Source: VXOI01 sp965249065 (lineage in GTDB: Bacteria > Chloroflexota > Dehalococcoidia > Lucifugimonadales > UBA3495). From it: a stretch of DNA of 64,000 nt. The stretch spans positions 372,001-436,000 of the forward strand of contig CBDFLG010000001.1 in the NCBI GenBank assembly GCA_965249065.1. The letters run 5' to 3'. The translations under genes were made by a program, and so were the position numbers. The notes beneath the pieces were generated by a model, which saw only the letters and a list, made by a program, of their open reading frames with translations, searched no databases and was not told the origin of the DNA. Below, piece by piece: positions 25,976 through 34,838 of this stretch; positions within the stretch are counted from its first letter, which is position 1, and each line of letters starts with the position of its first letter.

Positions 25976-27010
25976 CTACAACAGGCCGCCTTGGTAGATG
26001 GAGCTCTGCTTGCGGAAGATCTGGACGCGCTGGCGAGCGACTTCCACTACGAAGACCTGGCCCTCGTCGTCAACTTCGACGGCTATGGGGCCTTTGAAGG
26101 CCTTTTCCTGCTCTTCCAGCCCTTGGGCGGCCAGCCGTCCCTTGACGGTGATCGGGTCAATGACTACCCGCTCGCGGCCCCAGGATGACAGGGTGGCCTC
26201 GCCCAGTAGCTTGGTGATGAAGTGGCCCTCGGCGTCAAACACTTGGAGGCGGTCGTTCTTGTAGTCGGTGACGTAGATGATTCCCTCGCCGTCAACGGCC
26301 ACGCCGGTGGGGCGGTTGAACTCGCCGTCGCCGGTGCCGTGGGAGCCGAACTGCATCAGGAAGCGGCCGTCGGGGGCGAACTTCTGGATGCGGTCGTTGC
26401 GCCAGTCGGCCACGTAGACGTCGCCGTTGTGGTCGATTTCGATGCCCCAAGGGTAGCTGAACTGGCCTTCGCCACTGCCCTCGGAACCAAAGCTGAACTG
26501 GAACTCGCCGCCCTTGGTGAACACCTGTACGCGGTGATTGTAGCTATCCACCATGTAGAGGTTGTCGCCCTTGTCGAAGGCCAGCCCGGAGGGACGGTTA
26601 AATTCGCCGTCTTCGGAGCCGACGGTTCCCCACATATTGGTCCAACCCTGGCCCGGCTTATAGACGGAAATCCGTTGCAGCCACTCGTCGGACACGTAGG
26701 TGTTGCCTTCGCTGTCGAGGGCGACGGAGGAGGGCCACATGAAGCTGCCGTTGGGGGCGGAGGCGTCAGCCTCTTCCGGGGGAATCTTCTGGCCGTAGTC
26801 CTCGATAAACTCTTCGTCCGCCGTGAACACGGTGACCCGCTTGCAGGGGAAGAAGGCGGGCGTCTCGGTGCCCCGGTTCAGCACATAGAGCCGGTTTTCC
26901 GGGTCGCGGGTTATCGCCACCGGATTGAAGAACCCGTTGCCGCTGCGGACTTCCTGACGCCCGATGGTGTGGCTGTACTGGAAGGTTATCGGCGCAAGCT
27001 GCGTAACCAT
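25976..27010 (-). CDS. NHL-repeat beta-propeller protein
   Basis: A 344-residue protein made of about six NHL repeats, each ending in a pattern like GxGEFNRPxGVAVDxEGxIYVTDxxNDRLQVF (for example around YMVDSYNHRVQVF and YVADWRNDRIQKF). No signal peptide is visible. NHL propellers bind proteins, sugars or RNA or act as enzymes; the ligand is unknown. The ATG at 27010 has AGAGGTG just upstream. It lies downstream of DUF1501 on the same strand and may be the last gene of that set. Confidence 0.85.
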   Translation of the reverse strand: MVTQLAPITFQYSHTIGRQEVRSGNGFFNPVAITRDPENRLYVLNRGTETPAFFPCKRVTVFTADEEFIEDYGQKIPPEEADASAPNGSFMWPSSVALDSEGNTYVSDEWLQRISVYKPGQGWTNMWGTVGSEDGEFNRPSGLAFDKGDNLYMVDSYNHRVQVFTKGGEFQFSFGSEGSGEGQFSYPWGIEIDHNGDVYVADWRNDRIQKFAPDGRFLMQFGSHGTGDGEFNRPTGVAVDGEGIIYVTDYKNDRLQVFDAEGHFITKLLGEATLSSWGRERVVIDPITVKGRLAAQGLEEQEKAFKGPIAVEVDDEGQVFVVEVARQRVQIFRKQSSIYQGGLL

Positions 27011-27026
27011 TTTCACCTCTTTCCAA

Positions 27027-27095
27027 CGCATAGAGCGCAGAGGGACGCGCAGAGAATCTCGAAGTCTCTGCGGCCTCTGCGCCCTTTGCGTTTAG
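27027..27095. repeat. CTCTGCG-type interspersed repeat, inverted pair
   Basis: AACGCATAGAGCGCAGAGG is followed by its inverted partner CTCTGCGGCCTCTGCGCCC, making a possible hairpin between the DUF1501 and NHL genes. Related single arms occur near 10157, 23758, 25215 and 39842. Confidence 0.55.
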
Positions 27096-27102
27096 TCGGT
27101 CT

Positions 27103-28239
27103 TTACTTGATGAAGTCGAACTGTTCGAAGTTGCCGCCGAGGATGGGTTGGGCTTCCATGCCCATCCACTTTTCCAGCAGCGTGGCGTAGGTGCCGCGGA
27201 AGTCGTTGTTCCAGCGCAGGTCGCCCTCGTCCAGCTTGGACGGCTCCAGCGACGGGTATTCGCCATAGGCCCCGCCGTTGACCGAATCGCCGATGACGAA
27301 GGCCACGCTGCCCGAACCGTGGTCGGTGCCGGAGCCGTTGTCCTGCACCCGGCGGCCGAACTCGGTGAACATCAGGATGACCACTTCCTCGCTGGCGTGG
27401 TGCTCCTTCAGGTCCTCGTACAGGTCGGCGGTGGCGGTTGTGACGTCCGCCCACAGCTTGGGGAAGGCGATGTTCTGGTTGGCGTGGGTGTCGAAAGCAC
27501 CGGGGTTGAGACCGGTGTACAAGATGCGGGTGCCGAACTCGGCCAGATGCACCTGGGAGATGCTCTTGCACCACTGGGCGAAGGCGCTGCCGCCGTACTC
27601 AACGGTGGAGCTGTAGTTATCGGGGGCGGTGTTGAGGATGTCGGCGCCCTTCAGCGCGTCCAGGCCGGTCTGGGACAGGTAGTCGTTGGCCGGGCCGGTG
27701 CCAATCAGGGGCGAGTACATCTTGGAGAAGATGTCCAGCGCTTCCATCCGCTGGTCCTCGCCGTCTATGCCGGTCAGCACGCCGTAGCTCGCCAGGTCGC
27801 CCACCGAGGCGACGGAGACGCCGGGAGCGGCCAGGGCGCGGGGAAGGCCGCGACCGAAGTTCACCGCGGTAAGCACATTCTCCCGGGTGGGGTCAATCTC
27901 CCGGATGGCCTTGCCCAGCCAGCCCTCGGTAATCATCTTGGCCGGCTCGGCAGTGTGCCAGATGTCCATGGAGCGGAAGTGGGAGCGGTTGGGGTTGGGA
28001 TAGCCGATGCCCTGGATCACGGCCACCTTGCCCTGGTCGTACAGGTTCTTGAGAGGCTTCATGGACGGGTGGAAGCCGACTTCTCCGTTGATGTCCAAGA
28101 CCTCGGCGGGGTCAACCTTCAGCGCCGGGCGATAGTCGTTGTATAGGGGGTCGTTGTAGGGTATGACGGTGTTCAAGGCGTCATATGCGCCTGACATTTG
28201 CAGCACCACCAGCACCCGGTCTTTCTTGTTGGTTGTCAT
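27103..28239 (-). CDS. DUF1501 domain protein
   Basis: A 378-residue member of the DUF1501 family, related to the alkaline phosphatase/sulfatase fold. Motifs include LNTVIPYNDPLYNDYRPAL near the start, the conserved NRSHFRSMDIWHTA, and FTEFGRRVQDNGSGTDHGSGS near the C-terminus, which carries likely metal-binding Asp/His residues. Most relatives have a Tat signal; this one lacks it, starting MTTNKKDRVLVVLQMSGAYD. DUF1501 genes nearly always lie beside DUF1800 genes, as here. Function unknown. Confidence 0.88.
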   Translation of the reverse strand: MTTNKKDRVLVVLQMSGAYDALNTVIPYNDPLYNDYRPALKVDPAEVLDINGEVGFHPSMKPLKNLYDQGKVAVIQGIGYPNPNRSHFRSMDIWHTAEPAKMITEGWLGKAIREIDPTRENVLTAVNFGRGLPRALAAPGVSVASVGDLASYGVLTGIDGEDQRMEALDIFSKMYSPLIGTGPANDYLSQTGLDALKGADILNTAPDNYSSTVEYGGSAFAQWCKSISQVHLAEFGTRILYTGLNPGAFDTHANQNIAFPKLWADVTTATADLYEDLKEHHASEEVVILMFTEFGRRVQDNGSGTDHGSGSVAFVIGDSVNGGAYGEYPSLEPSKLDEGDLRWNNDFRGTYATLLEKWMGMEAQPILGGNFEQFDFIK

Positions 28240-28329
28240 CGTTGTGTGCCGTCTCCTTCGTTAGTATTGGCCGTTAGTGTTGGCCGTTAATGTTGGCGCA
28301 GGGATGATGATATGGTTCCTCCGCCGGGT

Positions 28330-28617
28330 CTATTCCGTCCCGGGCGGAACGCGGAAAATGGCTTCCCCGGAGGGGCTGTGGCTGTGATGAGCCAGCGCCT
28401 GCAACAATTGCTGGTGGTTGCGGCGAATGTCTTCACGCATCTCGCGCGAATCCTCACGCATCTCGTCGGTCATCTCGTCAAACCTGCGGTCAAGCTGGTC
28501 AACCCGGCTGCTGAGCTGACCCAGCCGGTACAGCACCCCGCCGGTCAAGGCAATCAGGGTCAGAATCAACCCACCGATGGCTACCAGTGTCGATATGTCC
28601 AGAGTCTCGCCATTCAC
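28330..28617 (-). CDS. Small membrane-anchored coiled-coil protein
   Basis: A 95-residue protein with one N-terminal transmembrane helix (about residues 9-31, TLVAIGGLILTLIALTGGV) and a long charged coiled coil (SSRVDQLDRRFDEMTDEMRE onward). It lies between the DUF1800 and DUF1501 genes on the same strand with gaps of 21 and 90 nt, so it is likely part of that operon. Its make-up fits a scaffold or tether for the neighbouring proteins. Not a recognised family. Confidence 0.7.
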   Translation of the reverse strand: MNGETLDISTLVAIGGLILTLIALTGGVLYRLGQLSSRVDQLDRRFDEMTDEMREDSREMREDIRRNHQQLLQALAHHSHSPSGEAIFRVPPGTE

Positions 28618-28638
28618 CGCTTTACCTCATTTACCCTG

Positions 28639-30054
28639 CTAGGCGTACAGGTACTCCTTGGTGGATGCAATCAGTTGGAGCATCTCGCCCACTTCGCGGG
28701 AGAAGTCGGCGGTGTCAGTGCGCACCATGTCGTTCTTGGCGGCCCGCTGCATCAGCATTTGGCGGGTTTCCCCCGACAGTTCGTAGTGGCCCAGCAGTTG
28801 CAGGCAGCCATCCACCAGCTCGTCCGGCGTGATGGCCGGGCCTTTGTCGGCCAGCCTTTCCACGATGTCGCTGATGCCGGGGAATGAAGTGTCGCCCAGG
28901 AAGTCGGCGGTGAAGTTGATACGGTGCACCAGGGTGCCGCCGTCAATCCACTCCTTGCCGGTGTGCCATCCTTCCACCGAGGGCGGGTTGAGCAGTTCTT
29001 GGCCCATGTACTTCATCTCGTCGAAGATGAACTCGAAGCCGGGCTTGGGTTCGGTCCAGTCGCCCACCATGCGCAGGGTGCCGATGACCGTCTCCACCGG
29101 GCTCTTGATGCGGGAGAAGCGGGCGTTCTTGAAGGCGTCGGATTTGAGCAGCATCCGCAGCATGGAGCGGATGTTGTAGCCGGAGCGGAAGTATTCCTCT
29201 TCCAGCATCTCGATGGTGACCGGGTCCTGCGGGGGAGTCTCCATCCACGACGGCACGCCGGGCTCGTCGGCGATGAAGTAGCTGTACAGGTGCCGGGAGA
29301 TGAACCGGGCCGCGGCGGGCTGCTTGCAGATGATGTCCACGATATCTTCACCGTCGAAGCGGCCGGTCTCGCCGAGGAAGGTCTTTTCGCCGTTGTCGTG
29401 GTCTTCGGGAACGAAGACGAACTGCGCCGAGTAGCGTCCGTAGGGCTGGCCGGGAACCGGGTTGGAGATGGTCCAGCCGGTGAAGGCGCGGGCGCACTCC
29501 TTAACGTCGTCCTCGGTGTAGTTGAACTCGCCGTCCTTGCCCACACCTAGGGAGAACAGCTCCAGCAGTTCGCGCCCATAGTTCTCGTTGATGGCTTCCT
29601 TGTGGCTGAGGCAGTTGTCTAGGTAGAAGATCATCGCCGGGTCTTTGGAAATCTCCACCAGCATATCGCGGAAGCTGCCCATTCCGAAGCTGCGGAACAT
29701 CTCCAGTTGGTCGTAGTGCGTCGGGTAGCTCTGCACCTTGCTGTCTGAGGTGCAGAAGATGCTGTGCCAGAACAGCACCATCTTCTCCTCAAGCTGCGCC
29801 CGGGAGTTAATCAGCCGCCAAGCGAAATACTCCGGGACGCCGCGGGTGAAGTGGCTCCACTCGATGAAGCTCCTTTCCGTCAGGTCCAGATCCAAGCCGT
29901 TGGAGTTTACTTCGGGATTGAGCAACTCTTCCACGGTCGCTTCATATCCCTGTTGCGCCCGCTCCACTAGGTCGTCATACCGGGCGCCGAAACCGGCCCG
30001 CCGCATCAGGTGGGCCATCAGGGCAATATCCTGTGTAGTTACTTGGTCTCCCAT
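28639..30054 (-). CDS. DUF1800 domain protein
   Basis: A 471-residue protein with the DUF1800 hallmarks: HLMRRAGFGARYDDL near the start, MVLFWHSIFC, NYGRELLELFSLGVG, ECARAFTGWTI, and NPPSVEGWHTGKEWID. The family is usually encoded with DUF1501 and suspected to work on the cell surface or in polymer export or binding; its reaction is unknown. The ATG at 30054 has GGAGGT ten nucleotides upstream. There is no clear signal peptide. Confidence 0.9.
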   Translation of the reverse strand: MGDQVTTQDIALMAHLMRRAGFGARYDDLVERAQQGYEATVEELLNPEVNSNGLDLDLTERSFIEWSHFTRGVPEYFAWRLINSRAQLEEKMVLFWHSIFCTSDSKVQSYPTHYDQLEMFRSFGMGSFRDMLVEISKDPAMIFYLDNCLSHKEAINENYGRELLELFSLGVGKDGEFNYTEDDVKECARAFTGWTISNPVPGQPYGRYSAQFVFVPEDHDNGEKTFLGETGRFDGEDIVDIICKQPAAARFISRHLYSYFIADEPGVPSWMETPPQDPVTIEMLEEEYFRSGYNIRSMLRMLLKSDAFKNARFSRIKSPVETVIGTLRMVGDWTEPKPGFEFIFDEMKYMGQELLNPPSVEGWHTGKEWIDGGTLVHRINFTADFLGDTSFPGISDIVERLADKGPAITPDELVDGCLQLLGHYELSGETRQMLMQRAAKNDMVRTDTADFSREVGEMLQLIASTKEYLYA

Positions 30055-30465
30055 AGGAATATCCACCTCCACATTTGGGCAGCAATAATCCACGCTAGAC
30101 TACCATTTTGAGCGTCCGGATTCAACCCGCAGCCCAGTTCCAAGGTCTTTTGATTCTCTCTCCATCTGAGCCGGGGTGGAGGGGTTACAAGGTCTTCTTA
30201 ACCTCCCTAACCTTCCTAACCTTCCTACGATGCTGCCTGAGTGGCTGGATTTTTTCGGTTTCCCGGTCAATTCCGGCCATTTCCGGTCGCTTTTTGTGGG
30301 TTCCGCTGCGGGGCCGGGTTGCGGACGGATTTAGGGCGGGTGGCACGACTTCACTATTCTTCATAACTTCTTGGCATAACTTCTTGGCATTATGGTAGGG
30401 AGGCGTCACAGGGCATGGCAAGGGGCAACTGTCAGCAGTTTTAGTTTCAGGTTCAGGGCGGTTGC

Positions 30466-30515
30466 GACGGAACGGGGCTGTGCTGCTGATGACGGAACGG
30501 GGCTGTGCTGCTGAT
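30466..30515. repeat. Perfect 25-bp tandem duplication
   Basis: Two identical adjacent 25-nt units beginning GACGGAACGGGGCTGTG at 30466 and 30491. A third, partial unit is not present. It probably arose by slippage; it lies in noncoding DNA. Confidence 0.85.
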
Positions 30516-30713
30516 GGAGGGACGTCCGGCGGGTTATGGCAGGAAGGCACAACATTTTCCTGCTTGGGAGCATGGGGGACAGGGGACTGCCAACAACTAA
30601 AAGGCCCTGCCAGTCCCGCCACACCCCTGCGGCGGGTCCTCTCCCGGCGCCTCCGGTATCCTGCGCGCCTCCGAGTTTTGTAATATGCGATAATAATTCC
30701 TCAGTATTATTGC

Positions 30714-30742
30714 TTGACAGCATACTGCAAGGCCCATATATC
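30714..30742 (+). promoter_or_regulatory. Sigma-70-type promoter for the 62-residue protein gene
   Basis: TTGACA at 30714-30719, a 17-nt spacer, then TATATC at 30737-30742, about 75 nt before the ATG at 30816. The -35 is a perfect consensus and the surroundings are AT-rich in a GC-rich genome, so this is the best promoter visible in the window. Confidence 0.65.
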
Positions 30743-30815
30743 ATTGTATTGAATGAAATAAGCGATGCAGTATTACATAATATTCACAAGTTGAAGGACG
30801 GAGGAATCAGATCTC

Positions 30816-31004
30816 ATGGTCACCATGAACCAGGGTATCAAGGAAGTCCGGGAGTCCGGTTCGCGTTTCATCCACCGGATGGAAGTCGGCGTTATGGCTG
30901 TCTACGGCTGGGTCTCCGGCCCTGGCATGACCGAGCAGGAGCGGACGCAGCTCCGGCTGGCCGAAACCGACTCCATCCGCCGCTACGGTCAGCCACCCCT
31001 CTAG
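30816..31004 (+). CDS. 62-residue protein of unknown function
   Basis: MVTMNQGIKEVRESGSRFIH begins a short, mostly helical protein with an aromatic centre (MAVYGWVSGPGM) and a charged end. GGAGGA lies ten nucleotides before the ATG, a consensus-like promoter lies upstream and a strong hairpin lies downstream (31074-31102), so the gene is well framed as its own transcription unit. No known family is recognised. Confidence 0.65.
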   Translation: MVTMNQGIKEVRESGSRFIHRMEVGVMAVYGWVSGPGMTEQERTQLRLAETDSIRRYGQPPL

Positions 31005-31026
31005 CCCGCGTTATAAACGGACCATT

Positions 31027-31241
31027 CAGATGGTCGGCTAACGCCCATCCCCTGCTAAATCCGAGTTAAATTCGAAGGGGCAGATTCTAAATCTGCCCCT
31101 TCAGCTTTCGGTGCGGATACTGCCTGCCGGATTTGTTTCAGCCCTTGTTTCAACTGCCGAAGGGCGCTGCTAGAAGGGCAGTTCCTGCCCGCGTTATAAA
31201 TGCCAGATGGTCGGCTAACGCCCATCCCCTGCTAAATCCGA
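31027..31241. repeat. 38-bp perfect direct repeat in 3' flanks of two genes
   Basis: The same 38-nt stretch (starting CAGATGGTCGGCTAACG) lies at 31027-31064 and 31204-31241, each preceded by GCCCGCGTTATAAA. The second copy runs through the stop codon of the ornithine-cyclodeaminase gene; the first lies 23 nt after the stop of the 62-residue gene. Confidence 0.85.
31074..31102. terminator. Strong hairpin downstream of the 62-residue gene
   Basis: GAAGGGGCAGAT - TCTAA - ATCTGCCCCTTC is a perfect 12-bp stem with a 5-nt loop. It is not followed by a long T-run, so it may stabilise the transcript or terminate it weakly. It lies between the two 38-bp direct repeats. Confidence 0.65.
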
Positions 31242-32185
31242 AGGGGCTCCGGTTGGCCTTGCGATATGCTCCTTGGCAGGTCGGCAGCGGCGATGTCCTC
31301 AAGGGCCACTCCCATGGACTCGAACAGCGTTACCCCTTCCGGCGACGGGCGGCTACCTACCCGGCCCGCCACCACATCGCGCAGTTCGTGGGCCATATTC
31401 CAGCGGAAGCTGCCGCGGGCTTCCAGCCAGAGCAGGTCGCCGCACTCGACTTTGGCCTGCTCCAGGTCATCCACCACGATTAGCTCGGAACGCAGCACCG
31501 CCGCTTCGTCTATTTCGCGGCGCATCCAGTGATTGCCCCCGGCGGCGTTGATATGGGCCCCTGGCGCCAGCCACTCGCCCAAGACCACCGGCTCGCGGGC
31601 CGAGGTAATGGCAATCACGATGTCGGCGCCTTCCACGCACTCTTGGGCGCTGTCTGCCGGCCGGACTTCTACGCCCAGCCTTTCGCTGCTGCGCTTGGCG
31701 AAATCCTCGCGGCGCTCCTGCCGCCTGCTGAAAACCCGCGCCTGCTTTATGGGGCGGACGGCGCAGACCGCTTCCAACTGCGTCCGCGCTTGGAAGCCGG
31801 AGCCGATGACCGCCACTGTTGCCGCGTCTTCGCGGGCCATGTAGCGGGTAGCCAGCCCGCTGGCCGCGCCGGTGCGAATTTGACCCATCCGTCCCGCTTC
31901 CATACAGGCCAGCAGCTCCCCCGACTGGTAGTTGTAGAGCATGACCAGCATCTTCGCGCCGCCCGGCCCGGCAAAGGACGGATAAGCTTTGTATCCGAAC
32001 ACCCCTTGTTCGCCGTCGGCCGCCGCCATGAAGTGGAAGAAGCCCCCGGGCATCCGAATGCGCGACCGCGCCTTGTTGTCCACCTGCCCGGCCCCGGCGT
32101 GGGCAAACGCCCGGTCCAGCGCTTCGATGCACTCGTCCATAGGCAGAAGTTGGGCTACTTCCTGCTCGTTCAGAAACAAGGCCAT
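31232..32185 (-). CDS. Ornithine cyclodeaminase / mu-crystallin family protein
   Basis: A 317-residue NAD(P)-dependent member of the family that includes ornithine cyclodeaminase, alanine dehydrogenase (archaeal type) and ketimine reductases. Visible are the substrate-binding MGQIRTGAASGLATRY, the Rossmann motif VAVIGSGFQARTQLEA, and ITSAREPVVLGEWLAPGAHINAAGG. The exact substrate cannot be assigned. It is divergent from the D-2-hydroxyacid dehydrogenase gene that starts 171 nt away. Confidence 0.88.
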   Translation of the reverse strand: MALFLNEQEVAQLLPMDECIEALDRAFAHAGAGQVDNKARSRIRMPGGFFHFMAAADGEQGVFGYKAYPSFAGPGGAKMLVMLYNYQSGELLACMEAGRMGQIRTGAASGLATRYMAREDAATVAVIGSGFQARTQLEAVCAVRPIKQARVFSRRQERREDFAKRSSERLGVEVRPADSAQECVEGADIVIAITSAREPVVLGEWLAPGAHINAAGGNHWMRREIDEAAVLRSELIVVDDLEQAKVECGDLLWLEARGSFRWNMAHELRDVVAGRVGSRPSPEGVTLFESMGVALEDIAAADLPRSISQGQPEPLRI

Positions 32186-32355
32186 GTCATCCCTCTGTCT
32201 TCATTTCATTCTTCCCCTCCCCTCAAAGTCGAGGGGATAATAGGAAACCGCATGATAAGAATACCCGATTCTGGCATGGGATGCGGGCATTCGTTACACT
32301 ACAATTGCCGGACGGCAACTTTCCCGGGCAACCGGAGCCGCAGGAGATGGAAACC

Positions 32356-33348
32356 ATGAGCCAGCCGCGGGCCTTTGTCAGCCGCATGATGCACCCCGAC
32401 GCCATAGCCTTGATTGGCGAGGCCACCGATATGGAAGTGTGGCCCGGCGACGCGCCGCCCACCGCGGAACAGTTGCGGGCCAAGCTGTCCGACGCCGAGG
32501 GCGTGCTGATCAACATAATGGACCGGGTGGACGCCGCCCTGCTGGACGCCGCGCCCAACCTGCGGGTGGTCAGCCAGCTTGCCGCCGGGCTGGACAACGT
32601 GGACGTCCCGGAATGCGCTAGGCGGGGAATCCTGCTGGGCAGCACGCCGGGCATTCTGTCCAAAGCCGTAGCCGACCACGCCTTCGCGCTGCTGCTGTCC
32701 GCCGCCCGCCGCGTGGTCGAGAGCGACAAGTGGGTGCGCGGCAACAACTGGGAGTTGGCCTTTCACCCTAATTACTGGCTGGGCAGCGAGGTGCAGGGCA
32801 GCACGCTGGGCATTGTCGGTCTCGGACAAATCGGGCTGGAGATGGCCCGCCGCGCCCAAGGCTTCGATATGCGCGTTCTGTATCACTCGCGCAACCGGCG
32901 ACCGGAAGCGGAGGCGCAATACGGGCTGACCTACGCCACCCTGGACACGCTGCTTGCCGAGTCGGACTACGTATCGCTGCACGTGCCGCTGACACCCGCC
33001 ACGCACCATATCATCGGGGCCGGCGCGCTGCGGAAGATGAAGCCCACGGCCATCCTGGTCAACATCTCGCGGGGGCCGGTGGTGGACACCGCCGCCCTGT
33101 GCGACGCGCTGCGCGAGGGTTGGATTGGCGGCGCCGGGCTGGACGTGGTGGACCCGGAACCCATCCCCGACGACCACCCGCTGCTGTTTATGGACAACGT
33201 GACCATCACCCCGCACATCGGCAGCGCCTCCGTTCTCTCCCGGCGCGCCATGTGCATCATGGCGGCCCAAAACCTGATAAACGGACTGAACGGGCAGCGC
33301 CTAATCCACTGCGCCAACCCGGAGCTGTACGAACGGCTGGGAATCTGA
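32356..33348 (+). CDS. D-2-hydroxyacid dehydrogenase family protein
   Basis: A 330-residue NAD(P)-dependent enzyme of the glyoxylate/hydroxypyruvate reductase and phosphoglycerate dehydrogenase superfamily. The Rossmann motif is GLGQIGLEMARRAQ; catalytic residues appear in VNISRGPVVD (Arg), DVVDPEPIP (Glu) and TPHIGSAS (His). The ATG at 32356 is favoured because AGGAG lies nine nucleotides upstream. It lacks an ACT domain, so it is unlikely to be the biosynthetic SerA. It may act with the neighbouring amino or keto acid enzymes. Confidence 0.9.
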   Translation: MSQPRAFVSRMMHPDAIALIGEATDMEVWPGDAPPTAEQLRAKLSDAEGVLINIMDRVDAALLDAAPNLRVVSQLAAGLDNVDVPECARRGILLGSTPGILSKAVADHAFALLLSAARRVVESDKWVRGNNWELAFHPNYWLGSEVQGSTLGIVGLGQIGLEMARRAQGFDMRVLYHSRNRRPEAEAQYGLTYATLDTLLAESDYVSLHVPLTPATHHIIGAGALRKMKPTAILVNISRGPVVDTAALCDALREGWIGGAGLDVVDPEPIPDDHPLLFMDNVTITPHIGSASVLSRRAMCIMAAQNLINGLNGQRLIHCANPELYERLGI

Positions 33349-33436
33349 GAGGGCGGGAAATTCCCTCTGCCATTCTGCCTGACGGAACATCCGGCAGTTC
33401 GCCCCGTAAAGAGGGCCGCCGCAGGACGAGCAACAC

Positions 33437-34651
33437 TCAATCCAATCGCCTTATGCGCGGCAGGCCCAGCGCAGCGATGAAGCTGATCGCGGCCAGTGCG
33501 GCGCCGTTGATCAGCAGAGCCCGGGGGGCGCCCACCACCCCTGCCAGCGCTCCGACTCCCACGTGGCCCACCGGGGCAAATCCGATGCTGAGCACCCAGG
33601 AACCCATGGCCCGCCCCCGCTCCTCGTCGGATACAAGGTCCTGCATCAGTGTCTTGTAGAGGGTATCAACGGCCATGCCGCAGGCGTTTACGAACAACAG
33701 CACTCCCAGGAAGGAGTAGATGTTGCCGGACAGCGAGAACGCCATCAGCCCCCCACCGAACCCTATGGCCGTTGCGAACATCATCAGCCCCTTCTTCCCG
33801 GAAAGCCCGAGGCTGGCCAGCAGCCATAGTCCCAGCAGTCCCCCGGTCTGGCGCACTGCGGTCATGACGCCCAGTCCCGCCGGGCCGACGTGAAGCACCT
33901 CTTTGGCAAACACCGGCAGCAGGGTCATGTGCGTGAAGCCGAGCACCTCCGTGATGGCTGTCAGGAGCATGAGGATCAGCAGGAGGCGATAGTTACGGAG
34001 CAGCCTGACGTAGCCCGTCAAGTTCCGCAGGACCGAGGCGGCGGCCGGCCTCACCGAGCGGCCCGGGTTGCCGATCGCCAGGGTCGCCGCCGCGGAGCAC
34101 AAGTAGCAGACTGACGCCGCCGCGAACTGCCAGCCCGGTCCCGCAACCTCAATTACCGCCCCCGAGGTGAGGGATCCGGCGATGCCTCCGCCCTGCATGG
34201 CCATTGCTCCCAGGGCCAGGCCGTTCAGGGCGTGTTCGGGGCCCACAATGTCGTAGGTATAGGTCTGCCGGACCGTAAGGATAAAGGCGAACGTGCAGCC
34301 CAGAGCAGCTACCAGCGCGATGACGGCCCAGACATTGGTCAGCCCGCCAAGCAGCAACAGGGCCATCACCAGCGCGACGGCAGACGCCCCCAGGGTGCCG
34401 ACCCGGAGCAGAGAGCGCCGCTCCCATCGATCGGCGATCGCACCGGACAACATACCCAGCAGGAAAAAGGGCAACATCCGGGCTGCGGCGCCCACGCCCA
34501 CCATCAACTCCGAACCGGTAAGCTCGAAAATGAGCCATCCAACCGACACCTGCTCCATCCCTGTGGCCAAGGAGTAGAGGAGCGTAGACGCCCAGAGCAG
34601 GCGGAAGTCTCTGATACGCAGGGAGACTGCCCAGTTCCCAATACCTTTCAC
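33437..34651 (-). CDS. MFS transporter (MFS_3/EntS-like exporter type)
   Basis: A 404-residue permease with about 12 hydrophobic segments, beginning with FRLLWASTLLYSLATGMEQV and having IADRWERRSLLRVG after TM2, typical of the enterobactin-exporter-like MFS_3 group. The substrate is unknown; drug or siderophore export is usual in the family. Convergent with the D-2-hydroxyacid dehydrogenase gene. Confidence 0.88.
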   Translation of the reverse strand: MKGIGNWAVSLRIRDFRLLWASTLLYSLATGMEQVSVGWLIFELTGSELMVGVGAAARMLPFFLLGMLSGAIADRWERRSLLRVGTLGASAVALVMALLLLGGLTNVWAVIALVAALGCTFAFILTVRQTYTYDIVGPEHALNGLALGAMAMQGGGIAGSLTSGAVIEVAGPGWQFAAASVCYLCSAAATLAIGNPGRSVRPAAASVLRNLTGYVRLLRNYRLLLILMLLTAITEVLGFTHMTLLPVFAKEVLHVGPAGLGVMTAVRQTGGLLGLWLLASLGLSGKKGLMMFATAIGFGGGLMAFSLSGNIYSFLGVLLFVNACGMAVDTLYKTLMQDLVSDEERGRAMGSWVLSIGFAPVGHVGVGALAGVVGAPRALLINGAALAAISFIAALGLPRIRRLD

Positions 34652-34838
34652 AAGGAATGATGATACACCATGCCACGCGACTTCTATTCAGGTGGCTTTG
34701 GTCAGGTGGCTTTGGATCATCCCCAACGAATTCTCAAAGACTTTGCAATCGCTCTGGGGCCGTGGCGTGCACTTCAGGAAACACGCCATCCGAAGTGGTA
34801 TTATTGGCGTGCGCCTGCTCGGCTTTGGAGGGATTGAC

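Larger units (their letters stand above)
30055..30815. other. Long intergenic region with short tandem repeats
   Basis: No credible gene in 760 nt. It contains CTAACCTTC repeats near 30200, two copies of a 13-mer CATAACTTCTTGG (30362-30387), a perfect 25-bp tandem duplication (30466-30515), and an AT-rich promoter region from 30680 for the small gene at 30816. A CCGGCCATTTCCGG palindrome near 30275 resembles one upstream of ppk2. Confidence 0.6.
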
